Source: CAZFZT01 sp964523675 (GTDB lineage: Bacteria; Planctomycetota; Phycisphaerae; Phycisphaerales; SM1A02). Taken from it: a DNA stretch of 11,833 bases. The stretch lies in the NCBI GenBank assembly GCA_964523675.1, contig CAZFZT010000091.1:1-11833 (forward strand). Direction: 5' to 3'. Under the pieces are notes generated by a model. The model had not been told where the DNA came from. It ran no database searches and worked only from the letters and a program-made list of their open reading frames with translations. The position numbers were made by a program, and so were the translations under genes. The stretch's first letter is position 1; the number at the start of each line of letters is the position of its first letter. Positions 1 to 6,685 of the stretch are shown here, piece after piece.

Positions 1-416
1 AGGCGTGCGACATCCTCTGCGGCCATGCGCTCCATCGTGACGACAAGCCGCGGGATGACGCTTTGGGTGAGCACCACCATCACCATCGTGAGTACAACGC
101 CAAGCGCGAAGATGGGACCGAGTATTCGCCGATAACTGATTCCACTCGCCGCGACCGCGAGGATCTCGTTATCGCCCGTCATGCGGTGCAGGACAATTGT
201 TGAAGCGAATCCGGCTGCGAACGGTAGTGCGAACTGCAGCATGGGCACCATTGCCAGAACCATGTAGCGGGCCGCCTCTGTCGTGCTGAGAAGCCCCCCG
301 TCCGTCAATGGGTCGATCGTCGCTCCAAATGCGATAACGGACACCAGCACAAGCGTTGTGAGGGCGAATACCTTGAGAAGGTCCGCGAGGATGTAACGGT
401 AGATCAGCAGGGGCAT
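1..416 (-). CDS. LptF/LptG-family LPS-export permease, N-terminal part (runs off left edge)
   Basis: The minus-strand reading gives 138 residues with no stop, beginning MPLLIYRYILADLL. This is the usual LptF/LptG (YjgP/YjgQ) opening, a short amphipathic stretch and then a membrane helix at about residues 12-33. Further helices lie at about 50-76 and 98-120. The loop between them has the family signature: PFAAGF near 65-70, then DNEI near 82-85 and AASGISYRRILGP at about 89-101. In the known family these permeases work with the LptB ATPase to extract lipopolysaccharide from the inner membrane. About 60% of a normal-length protein is missing at the window edge, including the periplasmic jelly-roll domain. 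I cannot tell LptF from LptG. The frame stays open upstream to an ATG at 618-620, which would add 68 Pro/Arg-rich residues. I prefer 416 because homologues begin close to the first helix, but neither start has a clear Shine-Dalgarno. Confidence 0.85.
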   Translation of the reverse strand, partial: MPLLIYRYILADLLKVFALTTLVLVSVIAFGATIDPLTDGGLLSTTEAARYMVLAMVPMLQFALPFAAGFASTIVLHRMTGDNEILAVAASGISYRRILGPIFALGVVLTMVMVVLTQSVIPRLVVTMERMAAEDVAR

Positions 417-681
417 CGGGATGATGCTGCGCGCTTGGCGGATGATGGTGATGAAAAGGGTATCAGAAGAGGGAGGTAGCCATTGAGTTATCGGCCGAAG
501 TGGACGGCGGAAACCATAGCGCGTTGCCTTCTTGGGCGGCCACGGCCTGACCGGCTGCGCGGGTTGATCGATCTGCACTGCCACAAACCGACCCAACACG
601 TGAATTGATTCACGAGCCATTTGGAAACGGGCATCTTCAATTCGATCTATTGAATGACGAATTCTCCCTTTGGAGCAAACG
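417..681. promoter_or_regulatory. Divergent control region between permease and pseudopilin operon
   Basis: If the permease starts at 416, this 265-base spacer separates two divergent transcription units and should hold both promoters. If it starts at 620, only about 60 bases remain. The AT-richest part contains a perfect inverted repeat, TTCAAT-N7-ATTGAA, at 636-654. A second one, TGAAT-TG-ATTCA, lies at 601-612. Either could be an operator, but no regulator can be named. I found no convincing -35/-10 pair and no sigma-54 -24/-12 element here. Confidence 0.35.
672..675 (+). promoter_or_regulatory. Ribosome binding site that fixes the start at 682
   Basis: GGAG lies six bases before the ATG at 682. 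An in-frame TTG at 670 overlaps this site and would place it inside the gene, so the ATG is the better start. Confidence 0.6.
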
Positions 682-1158
682 ATGGCAGGCAGACGCAGGA
701 TATCGTCCCGACAGTGCGGGTTCACGCTCATCGAGTCGCTGATGGCGGCGGGTGTGCTGCTGATTATCGTGACTGCGGTTGGGCTCGCCGTGTCGAGTGG
801 GCAGCAACACGCCTATTGGGCTCAGCAGCGTATCGCAGGCACACTGGCCGCTGATGAACTGATGTGCCGCATCCAGGCCACGTCCTACGACGACCTGGCC
901 CGGCAGTGGGACGGCTTCGAGGAGGCGCCCGGTGAGATGGAGGATGCAAATGGCTTTGCCTATCCCGCAAACTTCGGAGAGATCGGACGGTCGGTCGACG
1001 TATCGAGCGCCGTTAAGCTGAATCCTGCAGGCAGCGTTCAGATTCTCGGCCGCACAGTCACTGTGACTGCCTTCGATGCCGAGGCACGCACCCTTGCAGA
1101 ACTTTCACTCTTCATTCGTGCTTCAGGCGAGGAAGAAGACGCTGAAGAGGAGAAGTAA
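682..1158 (+). CDS. PilV/GspI-like minor pseudopilin
   Basis: This 158-residue protein has a class III (prepilin) signal: a basic leader with several arginines, then QCG|FTLIESLMA. Cleavage is expected after Gly13, leaving Phe as the first mature residue and Glu18 at position +5. The hydrophobic helix runs to about residue 36. The IESLMA form of the motif is typical of the PilV/GspI group of minor pilins. The globular part is short and not recognisable in detail, and the C-terminus is strongly acidic (EEEDAEEEK). It is the first gene of a four-gene operon, with 23 bases before the next gene. In type II secretion and type IV pili this protein belongs to the tip complex that starts fibre assembly at the inner membrane. 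The pseudopilin call is firm; the GspI-versus-PilV assignment rests on motif and gene order. Confidence 0.85.
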   Translation: MAGRRRISSRQCGFTLIESLMAAGVLLIIVTAVGLAVSSGQQHAYWAQQRIAGTLAADELMCRIQATSYDDLARQWDGFEEAPGEMEDANGFAYPANFGEIGRSVDVSSAVKLNPAGSVQILGRTVTVTAFDAEARTLAELSLFIRASGEEEDAEEEK

Positions 1159-1181
1159 GGGAGCACTGGCAGCAGGCGATT

Positions 1182-1808
1182 ATGAACACTTCACGCACCA
1201 CAACCCTGCGCGGCTTGACGCTCATTGAGCTGCTGCTCTCGCTGACGATCACTTTGGTGATCGGGATGGCGATGACTGGTGTCATCAGTGCTGTCGTCAG
1301 CGGCGTGGATGTGCGAAGGGATAATCGCGCCCATATCGTCCGCGCCTATGCAGCACAATCGCGGTTGCTGTCCTACATCGCGCCAAGCCGCTGTTTCCTC
1401 GCAACGAACCACGACCTGGTCGTGCTCTGGTTCAATGACTCTCGTGAGAGTCAAACCGTTCATGGAACGGAAGTGCGCTGGCTTGAGTACGACGCGGGTG
1501 CGCAGACGATCGTCGCCCATTATGTCAAATTCCCGGACGAGTGGTCGGCAGTCAATAAGTGGTTGACTGATGCTGAACATCCGGTCAACTCAGACTGGCG
1601 AGCCGTGTTGGAGTTCTACCAGTCGGCCGGATGTGTCGAATCTGTGGTGCTGGTGGACGGCATCTCCGTCATGCGCGTTCTGGCGGACAACAACCGTCCG
1701 GTCAACGCGCGCAGCGCAGTCATCCGACTCGATTTCGCCAACGAAGGCAACACAATGACGATCAAGATCAACGGCACGCTGCGAGAACGCATACCGCCGT
1801 CTAGGTAG
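1182..1808 (+). CDS. PilW/GspJ-like minor pseudopilin
   Basis: The 208-residue product begins with a short Thr/Arg leader followed by RG|LTLIELLLSLTITLVIG. Cleavage is expected after Gly11, with Glu16 at +5. Leu replaces the usual Phe as first mature residue, which is tolerated in the family. The membrane helix extends to about residue 35. The remainder is a mixed globular domain that includes ARSAVIRLDFANEG near the C-terminus, a strand-rich ending seen in GspJ/PilW proteins. The ATG has a modest upstream AGG five bases away. The gene follows the PilV/GspI-like gene by 23 bases and precedes the PilX-like gene by 16. Size and second position in the operon support a GspJ/PilW role in the pseudopilus tip. 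The exact subgroup is inference. Confidence 0.82.
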   Translation: MNTSRTTTLRGLTLIELLLSLTITLVIGMAMTGVISAVVSGVDVRRDNRAHIVRAYAAQSRLLSYIAPSRCFLATNHDLVVLWFNDSRESQTVHGTEVRWLEYDAGAQTIVAHYVKFPDEWSAVNKWLTDAEHPVNSDWRAVLEFYQSAGCVESVVLVDGISVMRVLADNNRPVNARSAVIRLDFANEGNTMTIKINGTLRERIPPSR

Positions 1809-1812
1809 GTTG

Positions 1813-1817
1813 AGGAG
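1813..1817 (+). promoter_or_regulatory. Ribosome binding site that fixes the start at 1825
   Basis: AGGAG sits seven bases before the ATG at 1825, a near-ideal arrangement. An in-frame TTG at 1810 would place this site inside the coding region, so 1825 is the preferred start. Confidence 0.65.
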
Positions 1818-1824
1818 CCCCAGT

Positions 1825-3423
1825 ATGAAGCGATTCATCATGAAAGCGAAGCAAGATGATGGGAACCGTAGCCGGAGCCGCCGCAAGAATGGCGGAATCG
1901 CGATGCTGCTGGTCTTGGTGTGCCTGGCCACAGCGACGATCGCGACAACGGCTTATGTTACGAGCCGCGACAACTCTGGGCTCATCGGAGAGAATGTCGC
2001 AAACGCCACCGCTGCGAACTGGGCATCGGCATCGGGACTTGATGCTGCAGTTGCGCTGCTATCCGCCGATCCGGATTGGCGTGACGTGCAATCGAACGGC
2101 GTTCTCTTCACCAATGTCTCCATCGCAGGCGCGAGGATTGACGCCACGGTGACGGACATGCTTACCGGCGACCCGCCGACTGAGAGCACGACGTTCGTCT
2201 CACTGGACATTACCGCCCGCGTCGGCCCATCGGAACAGATCGCCAGCGCGGTTGTGCAAGTGCCAGGACCGCTCGACTCCGCAGTGGCTGTCGACTTGCC
2301 TGAGTTTGCGGTCTTCCATTCGGGGACGCTGGCACTGAGCGATAATGCGATCATCGCACGTTGGCCGAACTCACCGATCGCTCCGCTTGGCCGCCGCATT
2401 GCGATCGGCAGTATCGCTACAGGCCCATCAAGCATCGTGATCCGCGATGATGCGGCGGCTATTGACGTTACGGCGTACACGCGGCCGGACCGCTCGTCCA
2501 ACATCATTCAGCACAGTTCTGGTCCTGAACTGCCCGAAGTCATCCTTCCGGACATCATTTCGTTCCCCGATCCGCCTGAACTGATGGGCATTGAACAGAA
2601 CGCGAGTCCTTCGCCGCAGAATCACGTCGTTCCGATCGGAAGCGCGCAGGTCAACGCAGATGCCCGCTACGGCGGGGTCAAACTCCTGAACAATTCGCGA
2701 ACGACGCTCGCCGGCGATATCGTGATTGTGCTCGAAGAGAATCTGGAGATTTTCTCTGGCGCAAAGCTCATCATCAATGGTGACGTGCAGCTGATCATTT
2801 TCGGCGATTTGATCATGGATGTCGGTTCGATCGAGTTGGCGCCTGACGCAAGTTTGACCACGTTTGTGAAGGGAGAGGTCGATCTCAACGATGCGTATGT
2901 CGGCGAGACCCGGGTTGATAACAGCCGCGACGCAACGGGCGATGCGCCCTGGATGGACCCCACGCGCATTACCTTCTACAACGTGGATCCCGGTAACACC
3001 GATGAGAGCTGGCGCCTACGCGGCAACACCGTCTTTAAGGGCGCCATCTATGCGCCGCAGGCGCAATCGCTGGTCATCGAGAACGCCAGTGCCGTGTATG
3101 GCCGCATCGCTTCATCTGATATTCAGATCAATGATGATTCAGCGATCTTCTACTGCCCGACGCTCAAGCCGCACCATTGCTATATCAATCTGGATGGTGC
3201 GATGTACGAAAACGGCCGCTTGAAGGAGGAGTTCAAGCTTCTCTCCTCACTCACCGATGCCGTTCTTGAACCTCTTGCCGATGCGACCAACACCATCATC
3301 CGGCTGAGCGGGAGACTTCTCGGCAATGATGATGGCGGCGAGCAAAAGTCGAGGGAAGTTGCAGTGAACTTGTCCTCCATCGGTGATACGGTCAGGAAAA
3401 TTGAACGGCTGCTCTTTCGATGA
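1825..3423 (+). CDS. PilX/GspK-position pseudopilin with a beta-rich C-terminal domain
   Basis: This 532-residue protein has a strongly basic N-terminus (residues 2-22) and then NGG|IAMLLVLVCLATATIATTAYV, a prepilin-like helix with no Glu at +5. GspK and PilX proteins typically look like this, and the third position in the operon agrees. Residues about 60-150 hold a pilin-like segment (ANWASASGLDAAVALL). Residues about 285-440 are a run of short hydrophobic strands (IVIVLEENLEIF, LIINGDVQLIIFGDLIMD, VFKGAIYAPQAQSLVIE, SAVYGRIASSDIQI). They resemble the beta-helical C-terminal domain (DUF7305-like) found on some PilX-type proteins. The GspK helical alpha-domain is not visible. Cys444 and Cys452 flank HH and could form a disulfide or bind a metal. 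The stop codon overlaps the next ATG, so translation is probably coupled. The pseudopilin role is fairly sure; the name of the C-terminal domain is inference. Confidence 0.75.
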   Translation: MKRFIMKAKQDDGNRSRSRRKNGGIAMLLVLVCLATATIATTAYVTSRDNSGLIGENVANATAANWASASGLDAAVALLSADPDWRDVQSNGVLFTNVSIAGARIDATVTDMLTGDPPTESTTFVSLDITARVGPSEQIASAVVQVPGPLDSAVAVDLPEFAVFHSGTLALSDNAIIARWPNSPIAPLGRRIAIGSIATGPSSIVIRDDAAAIDVTAYTRPDRSSNIIQHSSGPELPEVILPDIISFPDPPELMGIEQNASPSPQNHVVPIGSAQVNADARYGGVKLLNNSRTTLAGDIVIVLEENLEIFSGAKLIINGDVQLIIFGDLIMDVGSIELAPDASLTTFVKGEVDLNDAYVGETRVDNSRDATGDAPWMDPTRITFYNVDPGNTDESWRLRGNTVFKGAIYAPQAQSLVIENASAVYGRIASSDIQINDDSAIFYCPTLKPHHCYINLDGAMYENGRLKEEFKLLSSLTDAVLEPLADATNTIIRLSGRLLGNDDGGEQKSREVAVNLSSIGDTVRKIERLLFR

Positions 3424-3974
3424 AGCACATCGCACGTCATCCTGAACGAGATGCGGCCGAACGACCGGCCGCCAAAGCGGGCTTCACGATCATTGAGATC
3501 CTGATCGCGGTGGCTGTGCTTGCCGTCCTGGTGGCAGCGGTCATTCCGTCCTTCACGCCTGATGATCGACAACGCCTCAATGCCGCAGCAATGCTGTTGG
3601 CGTCAGACATCGAATACGCAAAGGTCGCCACGCTTGCGCGCCCTGGCAATCCGCTGATCGTTCGCTTCGCTGACGACGGCACAGGGTACTGGATCGCCGA
3701 AGCTGATTCGCCGAATGCCCCGGTAACCCGCGCGGACACTGACGAGCCCTACGCTGTCACCTTCGGCGCCGGACGTGCGAGTGGCATTAATGACATCAAA
3801 GCCACTCCCGCCAACATGACATCGCGATCACTTGTCTTCGACGCTCACGGCGGACTTGATGACTTCACACTTACGCCCACGGTTTCGCTTACCATTGGCG
3901 AGACCAATCATCCGCGTGTCGTCATCACGATCGCGCCGACAACCGGTACCACTACCGTCGTGTACGAGCCGTAG
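3420..3974 (+). CDS. FimT/GspH-like minor pseudopilin
   Basis: The product has 184 residues. Its leader is unusually long (21 residues, charged) and ends KAG|FTIIEILIAVAVLAVLVAAVIPSF, so cleavage follows Gly21 and Glu26 is at +5. After the helix comes RLNAAAMLLASDIEYAKVATLARPGNPLIVRF. This is the classic GspH/FimT layout of a helix that scans 'L...l..di.yAr..Ai.r..pv.v.f' followed by a beta sandwich, and the C-terminal half here is strand-rich. The start ATG overlaps the stop of the upstream gene (ATGA), which indicates translational coupling. No separate Shine-Dalgarno is evident. It is the last gene of the pseudopilin operon, and 32 bases separate it from the convergent regulator gene. FimT/GspH proteins sit near the tip of the pseudopilus. 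The subgroup assignment is good but not certain. Confidence 0.85.
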   Translation: MKHIARHPERDAAERPAAKAGFTIIEILIAVAVLAVLVAAVIPSFTPDDRQRLNAAAMLLASDIEYAKVATLARPGNPLIVRFADDGTGYWIAEADSPNAPVTRADTDEPYAVTFGAGRASGINDIKATPANMTSRSLVFDAHGGLDDFTLTPTVSLTIGETNHPRVVITIAPTTGTTTVVYEP

Positions 3975-4006
3975 TAGCGGCAGAGTGTTGACAGTACTGA
4001 CCCGCG

Positions 4007-5404
4007 TTACCTGAGGCCGTACTCCTTGAGCTTACGGTAGAGCGTACGTTCACCGATGCCGAGCATCTTTGCTGCGTGCTCGCGGTTGCCTGACGTCATT
4101 GCCAGCGTTTGGCGGATGGCTTCCTTTTCGAGTTTGTCGAGGCCGACGCCGGCGAGAGAGCCGATGCTTGTGGCGTCCGAATCTTCACTGCGGATTTCTT
4201 CAGGCACGTCACGCACGTCGATGACGGAGTAGTCGTCTACATGCGGGCTGTCTCCCTCGGCGGCTGGCACTTTCATAACGACCATCTTCTGAACCACATT
4301 GAGCAGTTCGCGCACGTTGCCCGGCCAGTCATACGCAACGAGCCGCATCATGGCCGGTTCAGTAATCGTCGGAATTGGCCGGTCGAGCTCTGCTGCGTAT
4401 CTGCCCAATGCGTGATGCACCAGCTTCGGAATGTCCTCACGGCGTTCACGCAGAGGCGGAACGTGAATCTCCGCGCCGCGAATTCGAAAATACAGGTCCT
4501 CACGGAACGAACCGTCCGCAGCGAGCTTCTTCATATCGCGATTGGTTGCCGAAACGAATCGAACATCGGTTTTGCGCGGTTCATTCGCGCCGAGACGAAC
4601 CACCTCTCCGGTCTCAAGCACGCGCAGGAGTTTCGATTGCATGGGCAGCGGCATGTCGCCGATCTCATCGAGGAACAGCGTCCCGCCATCGGCATATTCA
4701 AAGACACCTTCGCGATCGCGATCGGCCCCGGTGTACGCGCCGCGCACGTGGCCGAAGAGTTGATCCTCCAGCAGGGTCTCGCTCTGGCCCGCCGCATTGA
4801 ACGTGACGTACCGCTTGTTTGCTCGCTTAGAGTGCTTGTGAATCGCCGCCGCGATGAGTTCCTTGCCAGTGCCGGATTCGCCGGTGACGAGGACGGAGAT
4901 ATTGCTTGGCGCGACTTGCTTGATGGTGGCGATGACCTGGCGGATGGCGGGGGAGTCGCCGATGATGCCCTCGAAGCCATACGCCGAGCCGAGTTGATCT
5001 TCGAGGAGCGTTTTGCGCTGACGGAGCCCGACTGTTTCGGCTGCTCGGTTGACGAGATTACGGAAGACATCGAGGTCGAGCGGCTTCTCGATGAAGTCAT
5101 ATGCCCCGCCCTGGAGGGCGGCTTTGGCGGTGGGCACGTCACCGTGGGCCGTGACCATGATGGTTTCGGCATCGGGCTGATGTTCGCGCGCGGTCGCCAA
5201 TACCTCGAGGCCGGCCTTTTCACTTTCCATGACGAGATCGGTGACGATGACATCGAAGTTGCCGTGCAGCAATTCATCACGTGCCGCTTCTAGGGAATGC
5301 ACGATGGTGCAGACATGCCCGCCGCCGCTCGCTCGGCGTAAGGCCTCGGCCATTACCTCGGCATGTTCGGGCTCATCATCCACAATGAGAACTTGGGCGC
5401 TCAT
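4007..5404 (-). CDS. NtrC-family sigma-54-dependent response regulator
   Basis: This 465-residue protein has the full three-domain NtrC layout. The receiver (about 1-120) carries the acidic pair Asp9/Asp10, phosphoacceptor Asp56, Thr85 and Lys107. The AAA+ domain (about 147-375) has Walker A GESGTGKE at 175-182, a sigma-54 contact loop reading GAYTGA at 222-227 instead of the usual GAFTGA, and Walker B LFLDEIGD at 243-250. The R-finger region FREDLYFRIRG, PPLRERREDIP and WPGNVREL follow. The C-terminus is a Fis-type helix-turn-helix, GNREHAAKMLGIGERTLYRK, ending at YGLR. By family knowledge, phosphorylation drives hexamerisation and ATP-dependent opening of sigma-54 promoters. No sensor kinase lies next to it, so its signal is unknown. 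It may be cotranscribed with the minus-strand genes upstream, though a 213-base structured spacer lies between. Its targets cannot be read from the window. Confidence 0.95.
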   Translation of the reverse strand: MSAQVLIVDDEPEHAEVMAEALRRASGGGHVCTIVHSLEAARDELLHGNFDVIVTDLVMESEKAGLEVLATAREHQPDAETIMVTAHGDVPTAKAALQGGAYDFIEKPLDLDVFRNLVNRAAETVGLRQRKTLLEDQLGSAYGFEGIIGDSPAIRQVIATIKQVAPSNISVLVTGESGTGKELIAAAIHKHSKRANKRYVTFNAAGQSETLLEDQLFGHVRGAYTGADRDREGVFEYADGGTLFLDEIGDMPLPMQSKLLRVLETGEVVRLGANEPRKTDVRFVSATNRDMKKLAADGSFREDLYFRIRGAEIHVPPLRERREDIPKLVHHALGRYAAELDRPIPTITEPAMMRLVAYDWPGNVRELLNVVQKMVVMKVPAAEGDSPHVDDYSVIDVRDVPEEIRSEDSDATSIGSLAGVGLDKLEKEAIRQTLAMTSGNREHAAKMLGIGERTLYRKLKEYGLR

Positions 5405-5423
5405 AGTGTGATGATACTGCCAG

Positions 5424-5436
5424 AGACGCCCCGTCT
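5424..5436 (-). repeat. Small inverted repeat in the leader of the response regulator gene
   Basis: AGACG-CCC-CGTCT forms a perfect 5-bp stem 19 bases before the regulator's start codon. On the minus strand the loop is GGG. It could be a small operator or a leader hairpin. At this size it could also be chance. Confidence 0.2.
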
Positions 5437-5519
5437 AGCCGATCTCCGTCCTGAGCATACCCACGGCCCCGATGCGCCGATGTCAGCACTTTTGACTGAT
5501 CCTTCATCGCGCGATCGAA

Positions 5520-5540
5520 CCGCGGGCTTCCGCCACGCGG
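5520..5540 (-). terminator. Strong GC hairpin between lipoprotein and regulator genes
   Basis: On the minus strand CCGCG, a bulged T, then GGC, a GGAA loop, GCC and CGCGG form an eight-pair stem closed by a GNRA-type tetraloop. It lies about 80 bases downstream of the lipoprotein stop. No T tract follows, so it is either a non-canonical terminator or a structured leader or processing element for the regulator transcript. Confidence 0.35.
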
Positions 5541-5558
5541 CTATGGAGTGGGTCATTC

Positions 5559-5580
5559 AACGGCACTCCAAAGAGCCGTT
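5559..5580 (-). terminator. Hairpin downstream of lipoprotein gene
   Basis: AACGGC and GCCGTT pair, followed by an A-A mismatch, two further pairs and a CCAA loop. It sits 38 bases past the lipoprotein stop, where a terminator would be expected, but there is no T run on the minus strand. Together with the hairpin at 5520-5540 it makes this spacer more structured than the other gaps. Confidence 0.3.
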
Positions 5581-5617
5581 CTCTCCCCATTCGCAATGAT
5601 TGATGGTATGGACGCTG

Positions 5618-6085
5618 CTACTGCAAAGGCGCAAGCGGCGCTTCGCCGGCGAAGTCGCGCCGAAGCGGCGGGAGGCCGAGGTCGCGCATCACCAGGGTCA
5701 TTCGGCCGGGAGTGGTGTACACGAGCGAAGCTTCCATTGATGCGGTCGTCGCTGCACTGGCAGTCGCGAAATGTTCGGCGGGAACGATGGCAGGAATGGT
5801 CAGTCGCAAGGCATCGCCTGAGGCGATCGATTGTGAGGTTGATCGCCGACCCCAGTGGACGCGCTGACCGTCGAGGTTGACGTAATAGCGCATCTCACGC
5901 AGTTCGAGCGGCACCCGTCCGGGGTTGGTCACCTCGAGCTCGATGTGGAGCACCGCGGCATCGTCCGTTCGCTCGCCCCATTGCGCGCGTTCAACTGTGA
6001 TTAGCGGCTTGTTCGCAGCGCACGCGGTGAGCATGGGCAACATGAGAAGAAGCGTGGTCAAAGCGAAGCAGCGTGTGCGATCCAT
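5618..6085 (-). CDS. Small lipoprotein with LEA14/WHy-like fold
   Basis: The 155-residue product starts with a lipoprotein signal: positive charges at Arg3 and Arg5, a hydrophobic stretch TTLLLMLPML, and the lipobox LTAC with the lipidated Cys22. Ala at +2 favours sorting to the outer membrane. The mature part reads like a single LEA type 2/WHy domain: AVLHIELEVTNPGRVPLEL, then REMRYYVNLDGQRVHWGR, SIASGDALRLTIPAIVP and a C-terminal strand pair. The 'NP...PLeL...Y.v.ldG..v..G' pattern is the family hallmark. Such proteins are small beta sandwiches linked in other organisms to stress tolerance or envelope stability; the role here is unknown. It lies 44 bases downstream of the DUF5658-like gene on the same strand, suggesting one transcript. 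No clear Shine-Dalgarno precedes the ATG, but the signal peptide supports this start. Confidence 0.75.
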   Translation of the reverse strand: MDRTRCFALTTLLLMLPMLTACAANKPLITVERAQWGERTDDAAVLHIELEVTNPGRVPLELREMRYYVNLDGQRVHWGRRSTSQSIASGDALRLTIPAIVPAEHFATASAATTASMEASLVYTTPGRMTLVMRDLGLPPLRRDFAGEAPLAPLQ

Positions 6086-6129
6086 GTGGAGATTGGATCA
6101 TGGCCCGAGCGATTCGTCAAACGTGAAGC

Positions 6130-6570
6130 TCAGTCAATGATGAGCCACTGGTCACAGCCGCCCGCCTGCGCCAAGGACATCGCATCGAGATCGTCGATCC
6201 CCGTCGTGTAACGATGCCAAGCCAGGGACATACCGGCACAAATGATGAGCGATGCCCATGCTGCGAGCTCACCCATCCGCAGTCGCCGGACGTACCAAAG
6301 CACGCTGACGCAGAACCCGACGGTCACGAATTTGTAACCGGCGAGCGCCCATGCGGAGTTCGTTTGGCGAATGAGCCATGCGGCAAGGGGGTTGGCTTCA
6401 ATCATGCCAACTGACTTGAGATGCGTGAGCGTTATGGCAAGGTCCGCAATGCTCAGCAGCATTATGCCGATAATGAGGATGAGGATTCTCCTGGATCGGC
6501 CGGCGACGACCTCACACAGCGCGTTGCCCGCACGTTGGATGCTCGAATCTTGATACAGGGCAACAGGCAT
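6130..6570 (-). CDS. DUF5658-like three-helix membrane protein
   Basis: The 146-residue protein has membrane helices at about residues 29-47, 75-95 and 101-117. Between and within the first two lies the pattern ADLAITLTHL ... GMIEANPLAAWLI ... GYKF. The D..T...L, E.NPL and Lys in the second helix match what I know of the DUF5658 family, whose function is unknown. The N-terminus (1-28) and the acidic C-terminus (GIDDLDAM...) are soluble. The frame is open upstream for another 57 codons, but AGAGG five bases before the ATG at 6570 supports the shorter form. It is divergent from the giant propeller gene across 115 bases and is probably the first gene of a unit with the lipoprotein. No catalytic residues are evident, and a structural or partner role in the inner membrane is only a guess. 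Confidence 0.7.
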   Translation of the reverse strand: MPVALYQDSSIQRAGNALCEVVAGRSRRILILIIGIMLLSIADLAITLTHLKSVGMIEANPLAAWLIRQTNSAWALAGYKFVTVGFCVSVLWYVRRLRMGELAAWASLIICAGMSLAWHRYTTGIDDLDAMSLAQAGGCDQWLIID

Positions 6571-6575
6571 GTTCG

Positions 6576-6580
6576 CCTCT
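6576..6580 (-). promoter_or_regulatory. Ribosome binding site that fixes the start at 6570
   Basis: AGAGG on the minus strand lies five bases before the ATG at 6570. It favours this start over the in-frame upstream ATG at 6741, which would overlap the divergent gene. Confidence 0.6.
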
Positions 6581-6685
6581 ATTCTGGCGCGTCGTCGTCC
6601 AAGCGGAAATCGGACCAGTCCCTGAATCGGCTGTCGGCCGGCCTCGCTTGAAGCAAACTCCCTACCATCGAGCGGATAAACTCCA

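Noticed and set aside
3988..3993. A TTGACA hexamer after the pseudopilin operon
   Set aside because: No -10 element follows at a usable distance, and transcription would run antisense into the response regulator gene.
4109..5293. A 394-codon open frame on the plus strand opposite the response regulator
   Set aside because: It lies entirely antisense to a protein with complete receiver, AAA+ and helix-turn-helix motifs. It has no recognisable domain and is explained by the codon bias of the real gene.
6649..6679. TTGAAG and GATAAA as a promoter for the propeller gene
   Set aside because: The spacing is 19 bases, the hexamers are poor, and the -10 would end only six bases before the start codon.
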